Positions 1 to 12,500 are shown, counted from the first letter of the stretch. The stretch: DNA of 64,000 nt from Thalassia testudinum (GCA_037157565.1 JAZHRO010000046.1:18388501-18452500), one strand, 5' to 3'. Notes: generated from the letters alone by a model not told the origin. Program-made: numbers and translations.

Positions 1-1796
1 CAAGATAGTTGGTCATGCCAATCAGCTGCTGGTCATGCATGGAGAGTGTCTTTTGAGGTTGTAGAGATCCTTGATATCTAGAGATTCGTATGGGATTTGA
101 GGTAAGCCTAGCTATACCTGGGGCATATGAGGTGTAGGCAAGGGAATCATGTTCTGGGTGTTGAGGAGAGTTCTCCCATCCTGAAGAAGTAGAAAGGAAG
201 GGTTGGGATAGGGAGAATGTGTGCGGCAAAAGAGTAAGGGTCCATGGTTTCCTCATTAATCAGTTCTTTGTCATGGTAATTAGTCATTGGAATGTATTCA
301 AAAGGATTGGTTCTTCTCCTTAGTTTACTCTCTAAAGGTGGTACCAAATTAGGTTTCAGAGATCTTTTAGCATCCATGTACTAGAACAAAGTTAATCGAA
401 GAGAGAGATAAGACAAATGAGAGAATACCCCGCCCTTTCAATATAAGGAATCAAACTAGTCCTTAGTGTCAACCCTAAATAGGCCTGATCTTGGCTCCCC
501 AAAATACAACTAGGTTATATCAACCCTTGAATTACTTGGCTAGACAGAAGGGTGGGACACCCTAGGATACCCTGCACGGTGGGACACCACTAAGGGTTAA
601 TGCGGTTGCCACACTGACCTTTCTTGTCACCAGTGGGTCCAAGTAGACATGGCCTTGACCTTAGCCCAATCTAATTTCAAGTCCCCAAGTCTATTAGTCC
701 TGCCTAGGACACGTCTACTCAGTTTTAAGCTTGGGTTTGATGTGCTTTTGGAATATGATGGGCGTTAGGGGAGTGTTTATCCTTAAAATTGGTTTTGAAA
801 TGTGTGAAGTGCTCAGGCAAAAGGGTTCACAAGCAATTTCATACGATGAAGTGAATTTTAAGATTCAAATGCTTTTGTTAATGCATTTTAGGGTTCACTT
901 GGGTTAATATCTCCGACCAAGGTTTTGATGAGACACACAAGAGTTTTCCAAATCCCAATTGTTGGATAAATTTCCTCTAATTATGGATATAAAGGCGTCC
1001 TCTACCCTCAATGTGAAATCCTAAGCACAGATAGTTCTAGATGCCCTTTTAAGTCCAAAAATAAGACTAGCGGTGCGACCCAAGCAATGAAATCAATTAG
1101 TCCTATTGTACCACTAACTAGACACTCAGAAAATATTTTTTCAAGAATTTTAATGCATGTTTTCTATTTTTTTTCTGATTTAAAGTGTCCTAGGGGTTTT
1201 GTAGTCTGTTTTGACCCCTAGTTTGCAATCAAACATGCAAGAAATATATTTTTTGTTTTTCCTAAATTCTTTGATTATTTCAAAAATTTAGTGCTGCAAA
1301 TTTCAAGTCAATCAGAACTGTATAAAAATTCTTATGATATTTTGATCTCCAAAAAATTACAAACAGTAATTGGATTGATAATAGATCAATGCACGAATTT
1401 TTAAAATTTTTATATAACTTAGATTTACACAAAATATAACATATTAGTAAGTTTTTTTTGACCTCAAAACTCATGTCTAGTAAAAATTTGAGAATTTTTG
1501 GAAGTGTGGATCTTCGGGAATTTAATTTATAAGATAACACTTTATTTCAACCCAAAAATCAAGTGAATTTTCTTTTCAATAACTAAGAAAATTCTAACTA
1601 ATCCTAAGGTTCAAGAAAATCCTAATGTTTTTAAATTTAACTAATCTAAACTATGGGTACTTACCTGAGATTCAAACTTGTGATTTCTCCGTTTGTTGCA
1701 TCTTTCCATTAGATTTCTGTGCTTCCTACACATGCAAATAGAATAGGTTAGAAATCTCCAATAGGCACTTAAAAAGCTTCAAAAATCTTCGTTGCC
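1..1796 (-). mobile_element. Element G: 5' internal part of an Athila-like gypsy element, cut by the window edge
   Basis: This stretch lies downstream (minus strand) of a PBS and LTR and is probably the untranslated leader plus the first coding part of a gypsy element. The complement of about 640-730 resembles the leader of T2 near 17200-17250: both have a GAGTAGAC..TGCC/TCC..AGGCAGGACT pattern. The region from about 1100 to 1600 is AT-rich and shows no open frame of note. One short frame lies at 147-377. The rest of the element is outside the window, so autonomy cannot be judged. Assignment rests on the PBS, the LTR structure and the leader similarity. Confidence 0.55.
147..377 (-). pseudogene. 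Short retroelement reading frame, function unknown
   Basis: A 76-residue frame begins MDAKRSLKPNLVPP and continues past a stop with peptide-like sequence toward the left window edge. It is about 1.4 kb downstream of the PBS of element G, where plant gypsy elements start gag. I do not recognise a gag, protease or zinc-knuckle motif in it. It may be the N-terminal part of a broken gag-like frame or an element-specific frame like those of T1 and T6. Confidence 0.25.
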
Positions 1797-1814
1797 TCCC
1801 CGACAATGATGCCA
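1797..1814 (-). other. Primer-binding site of element G
   Basis: On the minus strand this reads TGGCATCATTGTCGGGGA, which differs at two positions from the complement of the plant tRNA-Asp 3' end (TGGCGCCGTTGCCGGGGA). It is followed by GGCAAC, a context seen at the other Athila-like PBSs in this window. It sits a few bases inside the LTR edge, as expected. Confidence 0.75.
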
Positions 1815-1817
1815 ACT

Positions 1818-3602
1818 TGTCTGGTGCGTAAGTCGCGATTTAAAAGATTATTTAGTCTAGTATAGCGCGAAGCACGTCAACAAATAAATTTATAAAATCA
1901 GGTGAGTACCGAGTCATTTGCAAGGAGGTAATCACAATTTATGCAGAAGCTTTTCAATAAAACTTGCTCTAAGCAGATATTTATATCTGTATATATTTAT
2001 GGGAATCAGATGTATAATCGGAATTGTATTGCATCCAGAAATGGTCTTTTTTCAAAATAGAGAATGTTGCGCTAAAAGTAAGGGCAGATAAATAACATAT
2101 AGATAGAGAGAGAGAGATAGAAGAAGAAGGTAGAGGGACAATTCCTCTTGTAGGATGCTTGTGCGAGATGCAACAGTACCTCAGATCCAGAGCACCGAGA
2201 TGAAGGTTGGAGCAGAGTTGCAGAGGGAGAGCTTGGTTTGGAGAGAGAGAGAGAGTTGTATGAAGTTGATCTGAAGTTCTCCCTTCCAAGGGGGCTTTGG
2301 CCTTCTTTTATAAATTCAATGGAGAGCAAAGAGGGTATTTTGGCCCTCCATCTCATGCAACTACTCTCATTTGATTAGATCTGTTGATCAGGAGATCAAC
2401 GGATCAGATCTAGCCTCAAAACAACCCTCAAATTGCATTTTACATGCGGAACGCACCTCTGCTTGACATGTGGCAGCCACTTGGCCTTTGGATCGCGCTC
2501 GCCTACTCCTCGCATGCCTTCAACGCTCGAGCTTTGCAGCATGGTGGCACGTGGCCGATTTTATGTCTTCAGATCAAGATCATTCAGCTCTGGGTGCTCC
2601 TCGCGAATGGCTGCTCTCTTTTTATCTTTGTGTGCGTGCTCACGAATTCAAGTCCGTGCGCTCAAGCCTCAGCCATCCAATCTTACAATCGGATGGCTTA
2701 AACAAAGCGTGCCACCACCTTCACAAAAGGCAAATGTGATTGCGGGTACAGCATGCATTTGATCTCGTGTGCTGATTTGATGCTATCCCACTCGCCAAGT
2801 GTCAACATTCGCACCACCCTTTGAGGATGTAATGGTTCGATTTCGCCCTCATGCTACCGCCTTCTAATTTCAAGCTCAGGCAGTTCAAAAGCATGCCCTT
2901 CATTTGCAGACCGAAGCGCTTACCATTGTGTTGAGTCCTTTACTTTGTTGCTTTTATGTTTTATGGAAACTTATTCTCGATCGTTGGATGAAGATCCAAT
3001 AGTTGAGATCTTCTCATTCTTTGATGAGGCACGGTTGGATGGGCGACGTAGAGTGTTCGTGGACCATTGTATGGACATCCAATGGTCAAGAGCAGGTGAG
3101 GGATGGTCTTCAGAGATGGGTCAGTGGTGAGGGGCAGCTGTGATGGTGCCACATGGCATCATCAAGACCGTCCATCTTCTTTTCATTGTATCTGGTGATG
3201 TAGACCTCTTATCGGGTTGATTTTTGTGTCGTTGGACTACGATCGTTGATTTGGATCGATTTGTGTGGTCAGATCTTTCGTCTGAGTCTTTGATCTCTGC
3301 CATCTGGCTCTATGGCCTCTGTTCTTCTGTGGACTGCACAAGATGCTCTAGTTGTCTGATAGAGACAATTTCGAAAGCGTTGGACTCCTATGATCATCTT
3401 GATCAGATCTATCATCCGTAGCTTTGAATCATCTACAATTCTTTCATCTCTCTTTTAGTACATAAAATGACGATTTTATCTATGCAGCTAATCAAACCAA
3501 CCATTATGCAAATTACAATGCTTATGCTTGTATTGTCCCTAATTTATGCTAGAATCTAGCTTAATTTAGGTGTTTAAGGTTGCATGATTGTTGTGCAATC
3601 AT
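1818..3602 (-). repeat. 5' LTR of element G (right boundary tentative)
   Basis: The LTR starts next to the PBS at 1818 or a few bases later. A minus-strand TATA box (TATAAAAG) lies at 2305-2312, with a GA-rich transcribed segment after it (2105-2260). The upstream U3 part holds dyads such as GTTGATC..GATCAAC at about 2384-2401. The outer end is placed at a TG start at 3602 by eye only. The second LTR is not in the window, so neither boundary nor target duplication can be confirmed. Confidence 0.5.
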
Positions 3603-4947
3603 GCCTAAACTCCTCCAAAGTTGGATGGCTTCCACGTCAATGTCTCCACCAAGGGTGGTTGCAAACCACCCTCTAATCCTCCTCCTAGGGTAGGCATGTG
3701 CCCTACGTATTCTCCATTTGCCTGGCTTCTCCCTTTGGATGGCATGGGCACAAGAGAGAAGGAACCAAGGGGACAGAGTGTCCCAATAATCTTCTTCGTC
3801 TTCTTCTCTTTGCCATCTATGGAGGGTGGAAGTACCGGTAGAAAATTACATATGCAAAGGTAAATTAATGGTGGTGGGTGTTGGTCTTTTTAGAGTGGAA
3901 GATGGTTAGGGGTAGTTAATAGATGGAGGGCTAGGATGGGTTGTAGAGGGTGGTTGGGAGATCCATAGGTTGATAATGGGTGGAACAAAAATGGTGGCAT
4001 GCTTGGCATTTGGCATCAACCCTAGTTGGGGACTAGGTTTAAAGATTGATGGTGGTAGGGTTAGGTAGCATATAGGGTATGTGTAGGGTTAGGATGGTGT
4101 TGTAAGGTGGTGGTTGGTGAATGGAGGGTAGATATAAGGTGGCACCAAAAGGAGGGATGCATGGAGTGCTGATTATGGCGGGCTTAAGTGGTTTTGGCAC
4201 CACTTTAGGATGTTTAAGTGAGTGGGTTAGGTAGTACCAACTAAGGGTTCTAGAAGATGGGTAGGTGTAGGGTAGGGATGGCCTTATAAGGTGGTGGCAA
4301 TGTGGTGGATGGTTGAGGGTATTTGGCACCAAGTGTAGGGATGTGTAAGGGGGTAGTTATGGTAGGTTAGGTGGTGTTGGCACCAAGTGTAGGAGGGTTA
4401 AGGGTGGCGCCACTAGAAGGATGGTGGAGATAGGTTAAGGGGGGATGTGTAGGGTGAATGATAGGGCTTCAAGTTGGCACCACCTTGAAGAGATGTGGAG
4501 GCTCTTTTGGTGCCAACTTGAAGTGGGTTAAGGTGGTGATTATTGGTAGTTTTAGAGGGAAAATTAGTAGCCTTTGGTGGTGGTGGTGTGAAGGGTCATG
4601 AGGGTTGGTGGCGCTAACTAGGAGTGGACTAGTTCGCTTACTTAGGTGGTGGAGTTGGAGTAGTGGTTAGGGTGAAGTTAGGTTAGGGTTTAGATGGATG
4701 GCCATAGAGGTGGAGCTGGTTTTGAGCTTAGCTAACCTAGCTTAACTAATGCTTGAGTAGAAGGAGAGGTAGGAAGATTAGGGTTTAAGGAGGAGGTGCT
4801 GAGGAAGTAGCCTTGAGCTACCCTGAAACTTGTGGGAGATATCATATGCTGAAGAAGTCCTTGTAGGCACTCAACTACTCTACTTTAACTAGTTAGTTCC
4901 TTTCTAGCTACTAAATTGAGTAGGTTGAGTCGAGTTGAATTGGTATC
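3603..4947. other. Flanking DNA outside T1, no gene seen
   Basis: No convincing coding sequence was found. From about 3860 to 4720 the plus strand is strongly G+T/purine-rich with very few C, and contains a degenerate repeat (separate entry). 4720-4947 is ordinary AT-rich sequence ending at the GTATC copy (4943-4947) that flanks T1. It continues on the other side of T1 at 53754. Confidence 0.5.
3860..4720 (+). repeat. Degenerate GT-rich tandem-like repeat with a TTGGCACCA core
   Basis: The phrase GGCACCA or a close variant recurs near 4142, 4197, 4324, 4381, 4406, 4477, 4509 (as GGTGCCA) and 4609, usually followed by an A/T-run and TAGGATG or AGTGTAGG. Between the cores are stretches of GTAGGGTTAGGTGG type. 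Spacing is irregular, about 25 to 130 bases, so this is an old or diverged minisatellite-like array rather than a clean satellite. The strand asymmetry is strong. Confidence 0.5.
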
Positions 4948-6396
4948 TGATTAGGATATTTTCACTTGCAGAAATAATATATCAGAAAGGTATATCATCG
5001 CAGTATGTAAATCATGGTGGAAAATTGCTGAACAAAAATATTTATCAATAATACTAACCATAAAGAGTTAAGTCGTATCCACAAGGAGGAACATATCAAT
5101 AAATCTGCAAATATTTTTCATTCTCGATCATAGATGTGAAATCTGTATCAAAATCCCATGGAACATAAGAAGATAAGGATGGGTCAGGCAATATTACAAG
5201 AATGCAAGGGTGCAAACATAATTGTGCTTCAATAAAATAATCCAAAAATCAAAAAACAAAAGCTCAATAATGGCATTAAATGTAAAATGTAGTGTGACCC
5301 AAAACAGAGCAAATACTTCTCTTGGCCATTCTCACACTTAAGGTCGTGGCGATCGGTGAAGCTTTCAGTGAAGGTCTGCTGGTGCAGGGGGGTTCTGTTG
5401 GTGGTAGTAGCTCGACAAATGGTGGTCGACGGTGGTCACTAGAGAGGAGGATGCCACCGATGGTGGGGGCGGCTCACCAGCGAATGGGCTGTCGGTTGGT
5501 GGCATGGATGGCATGGAAGCACTTGTGAAGGCAAGGGGAGCGTGTTGGTCTCGACGATGCAAAGCTTCGAGGCCAGAGTGGATGGCTATGAGGAGGAAGG
5601 TGGCGGCTTTTGTTGGGTTCCTCCTCTTATGTGTTAGTGGAGAAGAAGAAGAGGAAGAAGAGGAGGCAGCATGAGGGTCTATGCAAGGGGGAAGGCCTGC
5701 TGCTACTGGTCGCACATAGGAAGCTTTTGTGGATGTTGCAAGGGAGATGGGCACACACTATGGAGAGCGCGAGGTGGCTACGTGCGTTTGCTGATGGCCA
5801 AGCAGTCTGTGTGCGAGGGAGGTGGTGGTGTTGAAAGAGGAAGAAGAAGAAGGTAAATGGAGAAGAGGAGAGGGTGGGAGGTGCTCATGCTGTCACCACG
5901 AGCATGGAGTGCTATGGGAAAGATGACGATGGAGTTCACTCAAGCCATGGTGCACGTTGGAGTTGCACGGTGTAAGCCTGGTTCACGGTGCAGGCGATGG
6001 GAAGGAAGATCCCTCGTAAGGGGAAAAAGATGATATATCTTTCGCAGGTGGTTTCTCTGTTGCGATTCTCCCTCTCGCATTTTATTATCTCCTAAGATCT
6101 CTGCCCTTCTCCAACAACAGCAGTGAGGTGGTGGCTTCAGAGGCAATGTTGTCCATGGAAGGGAATTTTGTGAGAAGGATGCAGTGCATATTGTCAATAT
6201 CATCAGATAAAAATGAGATTTGGCTATGCTTGATTCCTGTAATGCATATAATTACTTATAATATTAGATAAACTTTACAAATATAAGTTATAATGCATGC
6301 ATTTATTTTATAATCAAATGGAAATATTAATATACTCTAAAGTGTAGGAACTAACCAACTTAGCCTAAAAATTAGCCCAATAAATTGGACTCATCA
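4948..6396 (-). repeat. T1 3' LTR (left copy)
   Basis: About 1.45 kb running TG..CA. The plus-strand left end has the GTCGTATCCACAAGGAGG-type phrase typical of the LTR ends in this window. 5735-6396 aligns well by eye with 53060-53753, including the AT-rich tail AATGCATATAATTA..TTGGACTCAT. 4948-5058 aligns with 44264-44364. The middle part (about 5059-5734) has no counterpart in the right LTR. Confidence 0.85.
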
Positions 6397-7441
6397 AATT
6401 ACAGATGTACCCATAACTCCCAAAAGTACCATCGTACTCCCTCCATCAAAAGCCCTCTCCTATTTCGCTCCATCGCTCACCCTAGCTCTCCACTGAACAA
6501 ACCCGTTGCCATCCACCTTCACCAACCTTGACGCTCCACCACACACACACTCACGCCATGCAAACACCGCTATCACCCTCGCCATCCTCCGGCAATCCTC
6601 TTGAACCTACTGATTGGGGCTTTTGAGCCCATGTTAGTCTTTTTAGCTATCATTGGCCTTTGACCATCACCATTCTCATCTCTGGTGCCGTCCACCCATC
6701 TTCGGTGGATGCTAACCTTGTTGCAACCTTCAAGCACTGAAGAATCAAACCAGGAGCGTGCCAGCATCTCCAAATGAGGCTTCTCTCAATGATAGCAACC
6801 ACAATCAACAAACATCTCTGTTGCTACACACTCAACGAAGAGGTTGGGACATTAGTCCCACCACGTAAGTAAAAGAGTAAGTTGTTGGGTATAAAAGGAA
6901 AAACTATTGCTAGCTTCTTGCCTCAAACACTGGGGGTGAGGTGCCCACTCACTTTCAGCCTCACACCTCACCCGCGGTTCACACCACACGGGCTTGGTAC
7001 CCTATGCTCATGACCCGATAAACAGAGTTTGGATCCGACTATGCGTTGGGCTTAAGAGAGTAAAGAAAGGAGAGAGGATGGTAGGGGGGTTGTGATCCTC
7101 TGTGTGAAAGCTGAACACCTGGCCATGAGGGACTTGTCATCTCTTGTGCTTGTGAAGAAGAGGCTCTAAGGAGAAGGCACTTAGAAGAGAAACTCCGAAA
7201 GAAGAAGCTAAAGAAAAGAAGAAATCCTATGGTTGTGCTGTTAAGTCGTCTGGTCATCAGAACTGACATTTGACTTGGTTGAAAATATTGTTGCATTATT
7301 TGAGGCACTGTGCATTTATTTAGATCATTGAGTAATTAGTATATATATCTAAGCTAATAATTGGTGATTTAAATCACCATTATTTTGTCTTAGATATCTT
7401 TTCTCCTGATTAAATTCTTGATATACTCTTGCTTAGTAGTT
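6397..7441. other. Unassigned ~1 kb between T1 3' LTR and LINE L1
   Basis: This should hold the T1 PPT and 3' internal sequence, but the conserved hairpin and PPT seen in T6 (55810-55848) are absent. Instead there is a pyrimidine-rich part (6410-6600), a GTCCCACCACG/TATAAAAG pair at 6855-6865 and 6890-6897, and an AT-rich end. No significant reading frame. Either another insertion with a deletion happened here, or T1 was rearranged. Confidence 0.4.
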
Positions 7442-7557
7442 CTTTTTGAAAAGAAGAGGAGTGCTATCAAATCACCGATGGCATTCCAGGGGAGCATTTA
7501 TTGATTATATGAAAGAAATGGATTACATGAGTGAACCTCACGTATGTATGAGATTCC

Positions 7558-10500
7558 AGCAATTGTTTATAATATTATCCACACTCACTGGTCTCTCCTG
7601 AAATAAACTCTCATTTCTAGCTATCCAGACCAACCATAGCACAACAACCATGGCACATATGGCTTATTCAAACTCAAAAAAGAAATCCACAAATCATCCC
7701 ACGTGGGTATAGTATCCCTGCAGACCTTCCTCCAAACGGAATCTGCTATCAAGCATGTGGAGAAAATATGAAGACTGGAATCATTATGCAACCCACACAA
7801 ATGGCAAAATTGAGCAGGGCTACCCATTCTCCTATGCCTCATGTCTCCTGTTATCAAACCATCTCTTCTGCACAACCACAAAAGGATTTGCACCTTCAAT
7901 GGTACTTTCAATTTCCATAACTTCTTCCCAACCTCATCCACCTCTGCTGACCAGGAAGAAAGGATGAGTTTCTCATAGGCAGCCGCTAACGAGAAGGCCC
8001 CATCCCATTTATATGTATCACACTCCTCTGGCATAGGTCTAAAAGCAGCAAGCTTTTGCAGGAGGCATTCATTTTCCGTCCATGTTCTTGTTCCATGGCC
8101 GTTCCCGACCTCATTTTTTAAAATCCAATTCTCAGAAGCCGTGTCCCAATATTCAACAACAAAGCATTTTTATCAGTGGAGCTGAAAATGCATGAGGGTA
8201 CCTATCCTTTATTACACCACCAGGCAACCATTTTTCCAACCAGAATTTAAAGCTTCCCCTGTCACCCAAGATAGATTTGAATAAATTCCAGTTATCAGCC
8301 AAGGCACGCACCACAAAGGTCAACAAGGAAGATGGCTTATGAGGATTCAAGTGGCTCTTCTCGTCATTTGGCACCCCATAACTATCATGAGTGATTTCTA
8401 TCCAAGGCTTTTGTTCCCCTTACAACAACTAAACTACCCATTTCAACAATAGGGCATCATTAAACTTTTTGAGAGATCTGATTCCCATGCCACCATACTT
8501 CTTAGCTAAACAAATTGAATCCCATTTAACAGGTTGGAAGAAGGCACCTTTGTGAGAAGCCCCTTTCCAGAAGAACCTTTTGTGCATAACATCAAGTTTT
8601 TTCCAAATTGACTTTGGAGCTCAAAGAACAGAGAAGAACATTGGAATGGATGTGATAACTGAATTTAATAAGATATACCTCCCCCCTTTTGACAAGTAAC
8701 GGCTGTCGGAGCCTTCTAGCTTCGTAGCCGCCTTCTCAAAGAGAAAAGTCCAATCAGTTTTCTTCGTTTTAGTGCACTTTAGTGGTAGCCCTAGGTATTT
8801 GATTGGCAGTGATATCACAGCCGTGCCTAGGATGGTGGAAATGTCACATTGGTCTGTACCGTTCATACCAAAGCAGACCAAGGAGGACTTCCATTTAATT
8901 TCAACCCAGAAATTTCACTAAATATGTTGACCATATAATATAGCACTTGTGCTTCCCTCTTCCCACCTTCCATAAAAAAAATAGTGTCATCCGCATACTA
9001 ATGAATGGGGGCCAAAGCCCTTCTATTTGTCATCGAATATCCCCTTATCATCCCATCTGCTACCAACTTGGAAGCATATCTTGCCAAGGTATCCACTGCA
9101 AAATTGAAGATCAATGGGGCTAAGGGGCAACCTTGCTGCACCCCACACTGAGGCTGGGTCCAGGATCGACATGGTTTCCCATTTATCAAAGGGGAGTAGG
9201 AGACAGTTGGGATGCACCATTTCACCCATTGTATCAAAAGAGGGGGGAATTTTCTCCTTTTACAAATTTCCCATAGATACGGCCAAGAAACTGAGTCATA
9301 AGCTCTACAGAAGTCTACCTTCCATAGGAAGGCCTTGAATTTTAGCCTATGCCATCCCATCACCATTTCTTGAGGCATGATGAATGATTCCTATAGTGAC
9401 CTCCCAGGTAAGAATGCAGACTAGACAAGCATAATCAAATCTTGCAGTACATCACGAATTCTGTTAGCTAGAATCTTGCTGATGATAAGATAAATGGAAT
9501 TCGACAATGCAATAGGCCTGTAATTTGAAAATTGCTCTGTACCCGACTTCTTTGGCAACAAGAACAAATAAGACTTGTTTAGCCTTTCAAATCTAAAGTT
9601 TCCCTTTTCAAACTCATGTATAACTTCCATCACATCCTTCTTAAGAACATTCCACATTTCCTTGTAGAAGAAAACTTGTACCCCATCTGGTCCTACAGCC
9701 CCCTGATTATTCAAGCCTTTGATAGCTTCCACTGTTTCATGTTCAGTAAAAGTGGTAACCAACATAGCAGCTTGTTCACTGCTGACATAGCGGAAAGCAG
9801 TCGAAGCCATCTTCCAGGAGCCTCTTGGTGAAGCATTGGCTACATCTTTAAAGTAACGGCCATCTTTAAATCTTATCTCACAAGTGCAGGTAATGGTTCT
9901 CTCACCCACCTTAATAGAGAAGATGAGATTGAATCTTCTTCTAGCACTGGTAGTAAGATGAAATAATTTCGTGTTGCCATCCCCTTCCTTGACTCACAAT
10001 TGTCTAGACCTCTCACGCCAATCCTTCTATTTCTTTAAGTCCTCTTCCCCAATGACCTATTGCCAAAATTTCCTTTGCTCCTGCTCTTGGGCACTCAGAG
10101 CCACCCTGCATTCCTTCAAGTCAATCCTTTGGACCTCAGCCAGTGCCTCAACTCTCTTCTGCTCTCTGATAGCCACCACTGTCTACCCATATTCCTTCAA
10201 CATTGTACACATATCTACCAACTTTAGTGTAAGCCTCTGCGTAGCCGAGCCTGCTATAATCTTATTTTGCCACCAACAGGACAACATGTCTGGAAGCCCT
10301 TCTTCTCTGAACCAAGACTTTTTGAGCTTGAAGTATCAACCAACATCCGCACTCACCCCATAATCCCACACAGTTGGTGTGTGATCAAAGAATGGCCTGT
10401 CATGGTTCATAGCAGAAGATAAATGGAACCTCTCCAGGAGGCTGGGGTTGCCAAAGAACCTGTCCAACTTAGATACAAGCCCATTGCCATTTCTCCAGGT

Positions 10501-11049
10501 GAATTCAACCCCACTGACAGGGTATTCAGTGATGCCCAAGCTCTGCACAGTTAGTTGAAACCTAGCCATTGCACCATCAGTACTGCCACTAGGTCTATCC
10601 CTACTTGATAAAGAACAATTGAAATCTCCACCAACAGGCCATGGCATCTCTTGGACCTTCTTATGCACTATTGACAGGTCCTCTCATAGCTCCACCCGAT
10701 CAGCTGCTGCACAAGGTCCATATACACATGAGATGAACCAATCTTGATCACCTTGAAGGTTCTGACATCTACAAATAAGCACATGTCTATCACGATGGAT
10801 TTCAATCACTTTAAGGTTGGATTTTTTCCACCATATTGCCATTCCACCAGATCTGCCATTTGCTGCCATCCCCACACAGTCTGTTCTCCCAGATTGTCTC
10901 AAAGAGTCCCAGACAAGGCCATTTTTGTCCTACAAATGTGTCTCTCGAATAAGAGCACAATCAATCTCCCACTCCACAAGATATCTGATAAGAGACACCC
11001 TTCTCACTTTCTTGCACAACCCATGCACATTCCACGTTAAGACTCTCAT
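7558..11049 (-). pseudogene. LINE L1 ORF2: endonuclease / reverse transcriptase / zf-RVT, broken
   Basis: The start is read at 11049 (MRVLTWNVHG, the usual N-terminus of plant LINE endonuclease). Then follow GGDFN and LDRFF of the AP-endonuclease-like domain (10336-10668), and reverse transcriptase with GPDGVQVFFYKEMW, NYRPIALSN (9421-9909), AYDSVSWPYLW and GVQQGCPLAPLIFN (8998-9378). The catalytic YADD is at 8986-8997, but a TAG directly precedes it where glutamine is expected. The C-terminal zf-RVT region WKLKVPLKVQILLWLCRRDG is at 7621-8034. Many other stops and frameshifts make it non-functional. The protein would nick DNA and copy LINE RNA onto the target. Confidence 0.9.
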
Positions 11050-11134
11050 CCCTTGCATGGCTGATCCCCTTGAGCCAAATTCTCCACATATTAAACCATG
11101 ATAGACTTTGCAACAGTTTCCTCTTTAGTGGGAT

Positions 11135-12419
11135 TCAAGTTCTCCTTCCTTCACCTCCTAAGCATGTAAGGAGAGCACCCAACCCCTTTTTTTGGCTAGT
11201 CCCTTTCCCAAATTTCAAATCATCAAGTGCAGGAAAAGGCATTTGATTCACATCCCTAAGGACACTTCTTCCACTGTTGTTTTCTATTTCCTCCCCCGAC
11301 TTCACCTCCTTACAATTGTTGGATTTGCCAGCGTACACAAGTGTTTGATTAGCACTCCCCATGACAGTATCATCAGCCATAGTCATCTGATCCAACTCTA
11401 CGACATCTTTGTAGTAGTCTTTCCTCTTCTATGGCTCAGGTGCATCATCTGAGGGCTTATGACCCTCTAGTTCATCCTGTTCTACCTCTCTAGATCTATC
11501 AACAGACATCTTATCCTAGCCTAGTTCTGGTAATATAAATTCCTGCCCAACCACTGGTTAGCGAATAAGCCACGAAGAGCCCCCACACCTAAGGATGATT
11601 TTATCTGGCAGTGACCTACTTCTAAAGACCTCAACCTCGAATTGTAGTAGACGGGCATCACCTTCCCCGATTGTAATTTCAGTATCAACACTAATAGATG
11701 CAGAGCTAGCAATCATCTTGGAGACCACCCCTCTAGATCTCAAATGCAGAGGCAATCCTTTGATCGCAAGAGTCACCCTCCTGGTACCCAACCTTTGAGG
11801 GGGCCGATCAGGAAGTGCACCAGCAAAGGGAGACACCAACCCCCATAGCACATTGATGTTCTCGAAGGTACTCAAGCGAAAGTGTAGCCTTTCCACATCT
11901 ATCACCCCCAGACCAAAAATAAGAAAACAGGTCTAGGATAGTGCAGCAACCTTCCAGCCCAATGAAGCAAGGGATAGGGAACTCACTAGTTGATGGAACC
12001 TTTCAACAAAAGGATTGCTAGTCATAACTTCACTAATCAGAGCACCCCTCAGCATCATCTTTGCAGAAAGAATAACCTCTAAGAATGGGATCTCCACATC
12101 GATCGTGTGGACAACTAGCGCCAGCGGCGGGGGCAGCCAGGGCTCCTTTAGAATGTCCTATTTTGGGTGCAAAGGGTTCATCTTCATACGTTGCAGCCTC
12201 ACCCTTGTGCACGAATCACATTTGTGATCGTCTCCCCCACACGCCAAGCAGACAAGTGGATTTCTACACACCGCAGCCATATGCCCTCTTCGCCTGGACC
12301 TATAGCGTAGAACCTCTCCATTCGCCCTCCTCCATCCCTCTCTCAAAACAAATCTGGTTGCCCAACCCTCATAAGAATGCCATCTCCTCTCCCACCTTCT
12401 CCGATTTCTCGATCTCCAT
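11135..12419 (-). pseudogene. LINE L1 ORF1: nucleic-acid binding zinc-knuckle protein, broken
   Basis: The start is placed at the ATG at 12419 (MEIEKSEKVGEE); a stop follows after 16 residues, so the frame is already broken. Around 12158-12346 lies a pair of zinc knuckles: a degenerate first one (RSRRRGHMAAVC, its first cysteines lost) and an intact CLACGGDDHKCDSC of the CX2CX4HX4C form. 11558-11905 carries the conserved region ending FRSRSLPDKIILRCGGSSWLIR. It lies just upstream of ORF2, as in plant L1 elements, whose ORF1 binds the element RNA. Confidence 0.75.
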
Positions 12420-12500
12420 GTCTTCCAATTACCTTAATCCCCAACCCTAGCAGCACCGTCACCTTCTTCTCCTGCCGCCCATCACCACTCTCTCTCTCTC

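Larger units (their letters stand above)
7442..12500 (-). mobile_element. L1: near full-length LINE (L1 superfamily), degenerate
   Basis: A non-LTR element with ORF1 (zinc knuckles) and ORF2 (endonuclease, reverse transcriptase, zf-RVT) on the minus strand. Its 3' terminus, read as GATAGCACTCCTCTTCTTTTC followed by an A-run, matches the ends of L2 (44365) and L3 (63445), so all three are one family. The 5' end is uncertain, between about 12450 and 12600, near a (CT)n run at 12489-12505. I could not find an exact target duplication; CTTGC(CA)TTAG-like words on the two sides are only suggestive. Confidence 0.8.

Noticed and set aside
2433..2762. Three overlapping plus-strand frames of 85-109 residues
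   Set aside because: They lie in the U3 of the element G LTR and no frame shows a domain or preferred codon pattern.
4050..4110. Telomere-like GTAGGGTTAGG words
   Set aside because: Only isolated TAGGGTTAG words without a regular TTTAGGG array.
4039..4332. 97-residue His/Pro/Tyr-rich frame
   Set aside because: Reverse complement of the GT-rich degenerate repeat; low complexity, no homologous signal.
5322..5834. Overlapping frames in the GC-rich part of the T1 left LTR
   Set aside because: LTR sequence; GC-rich frames open by composition only.
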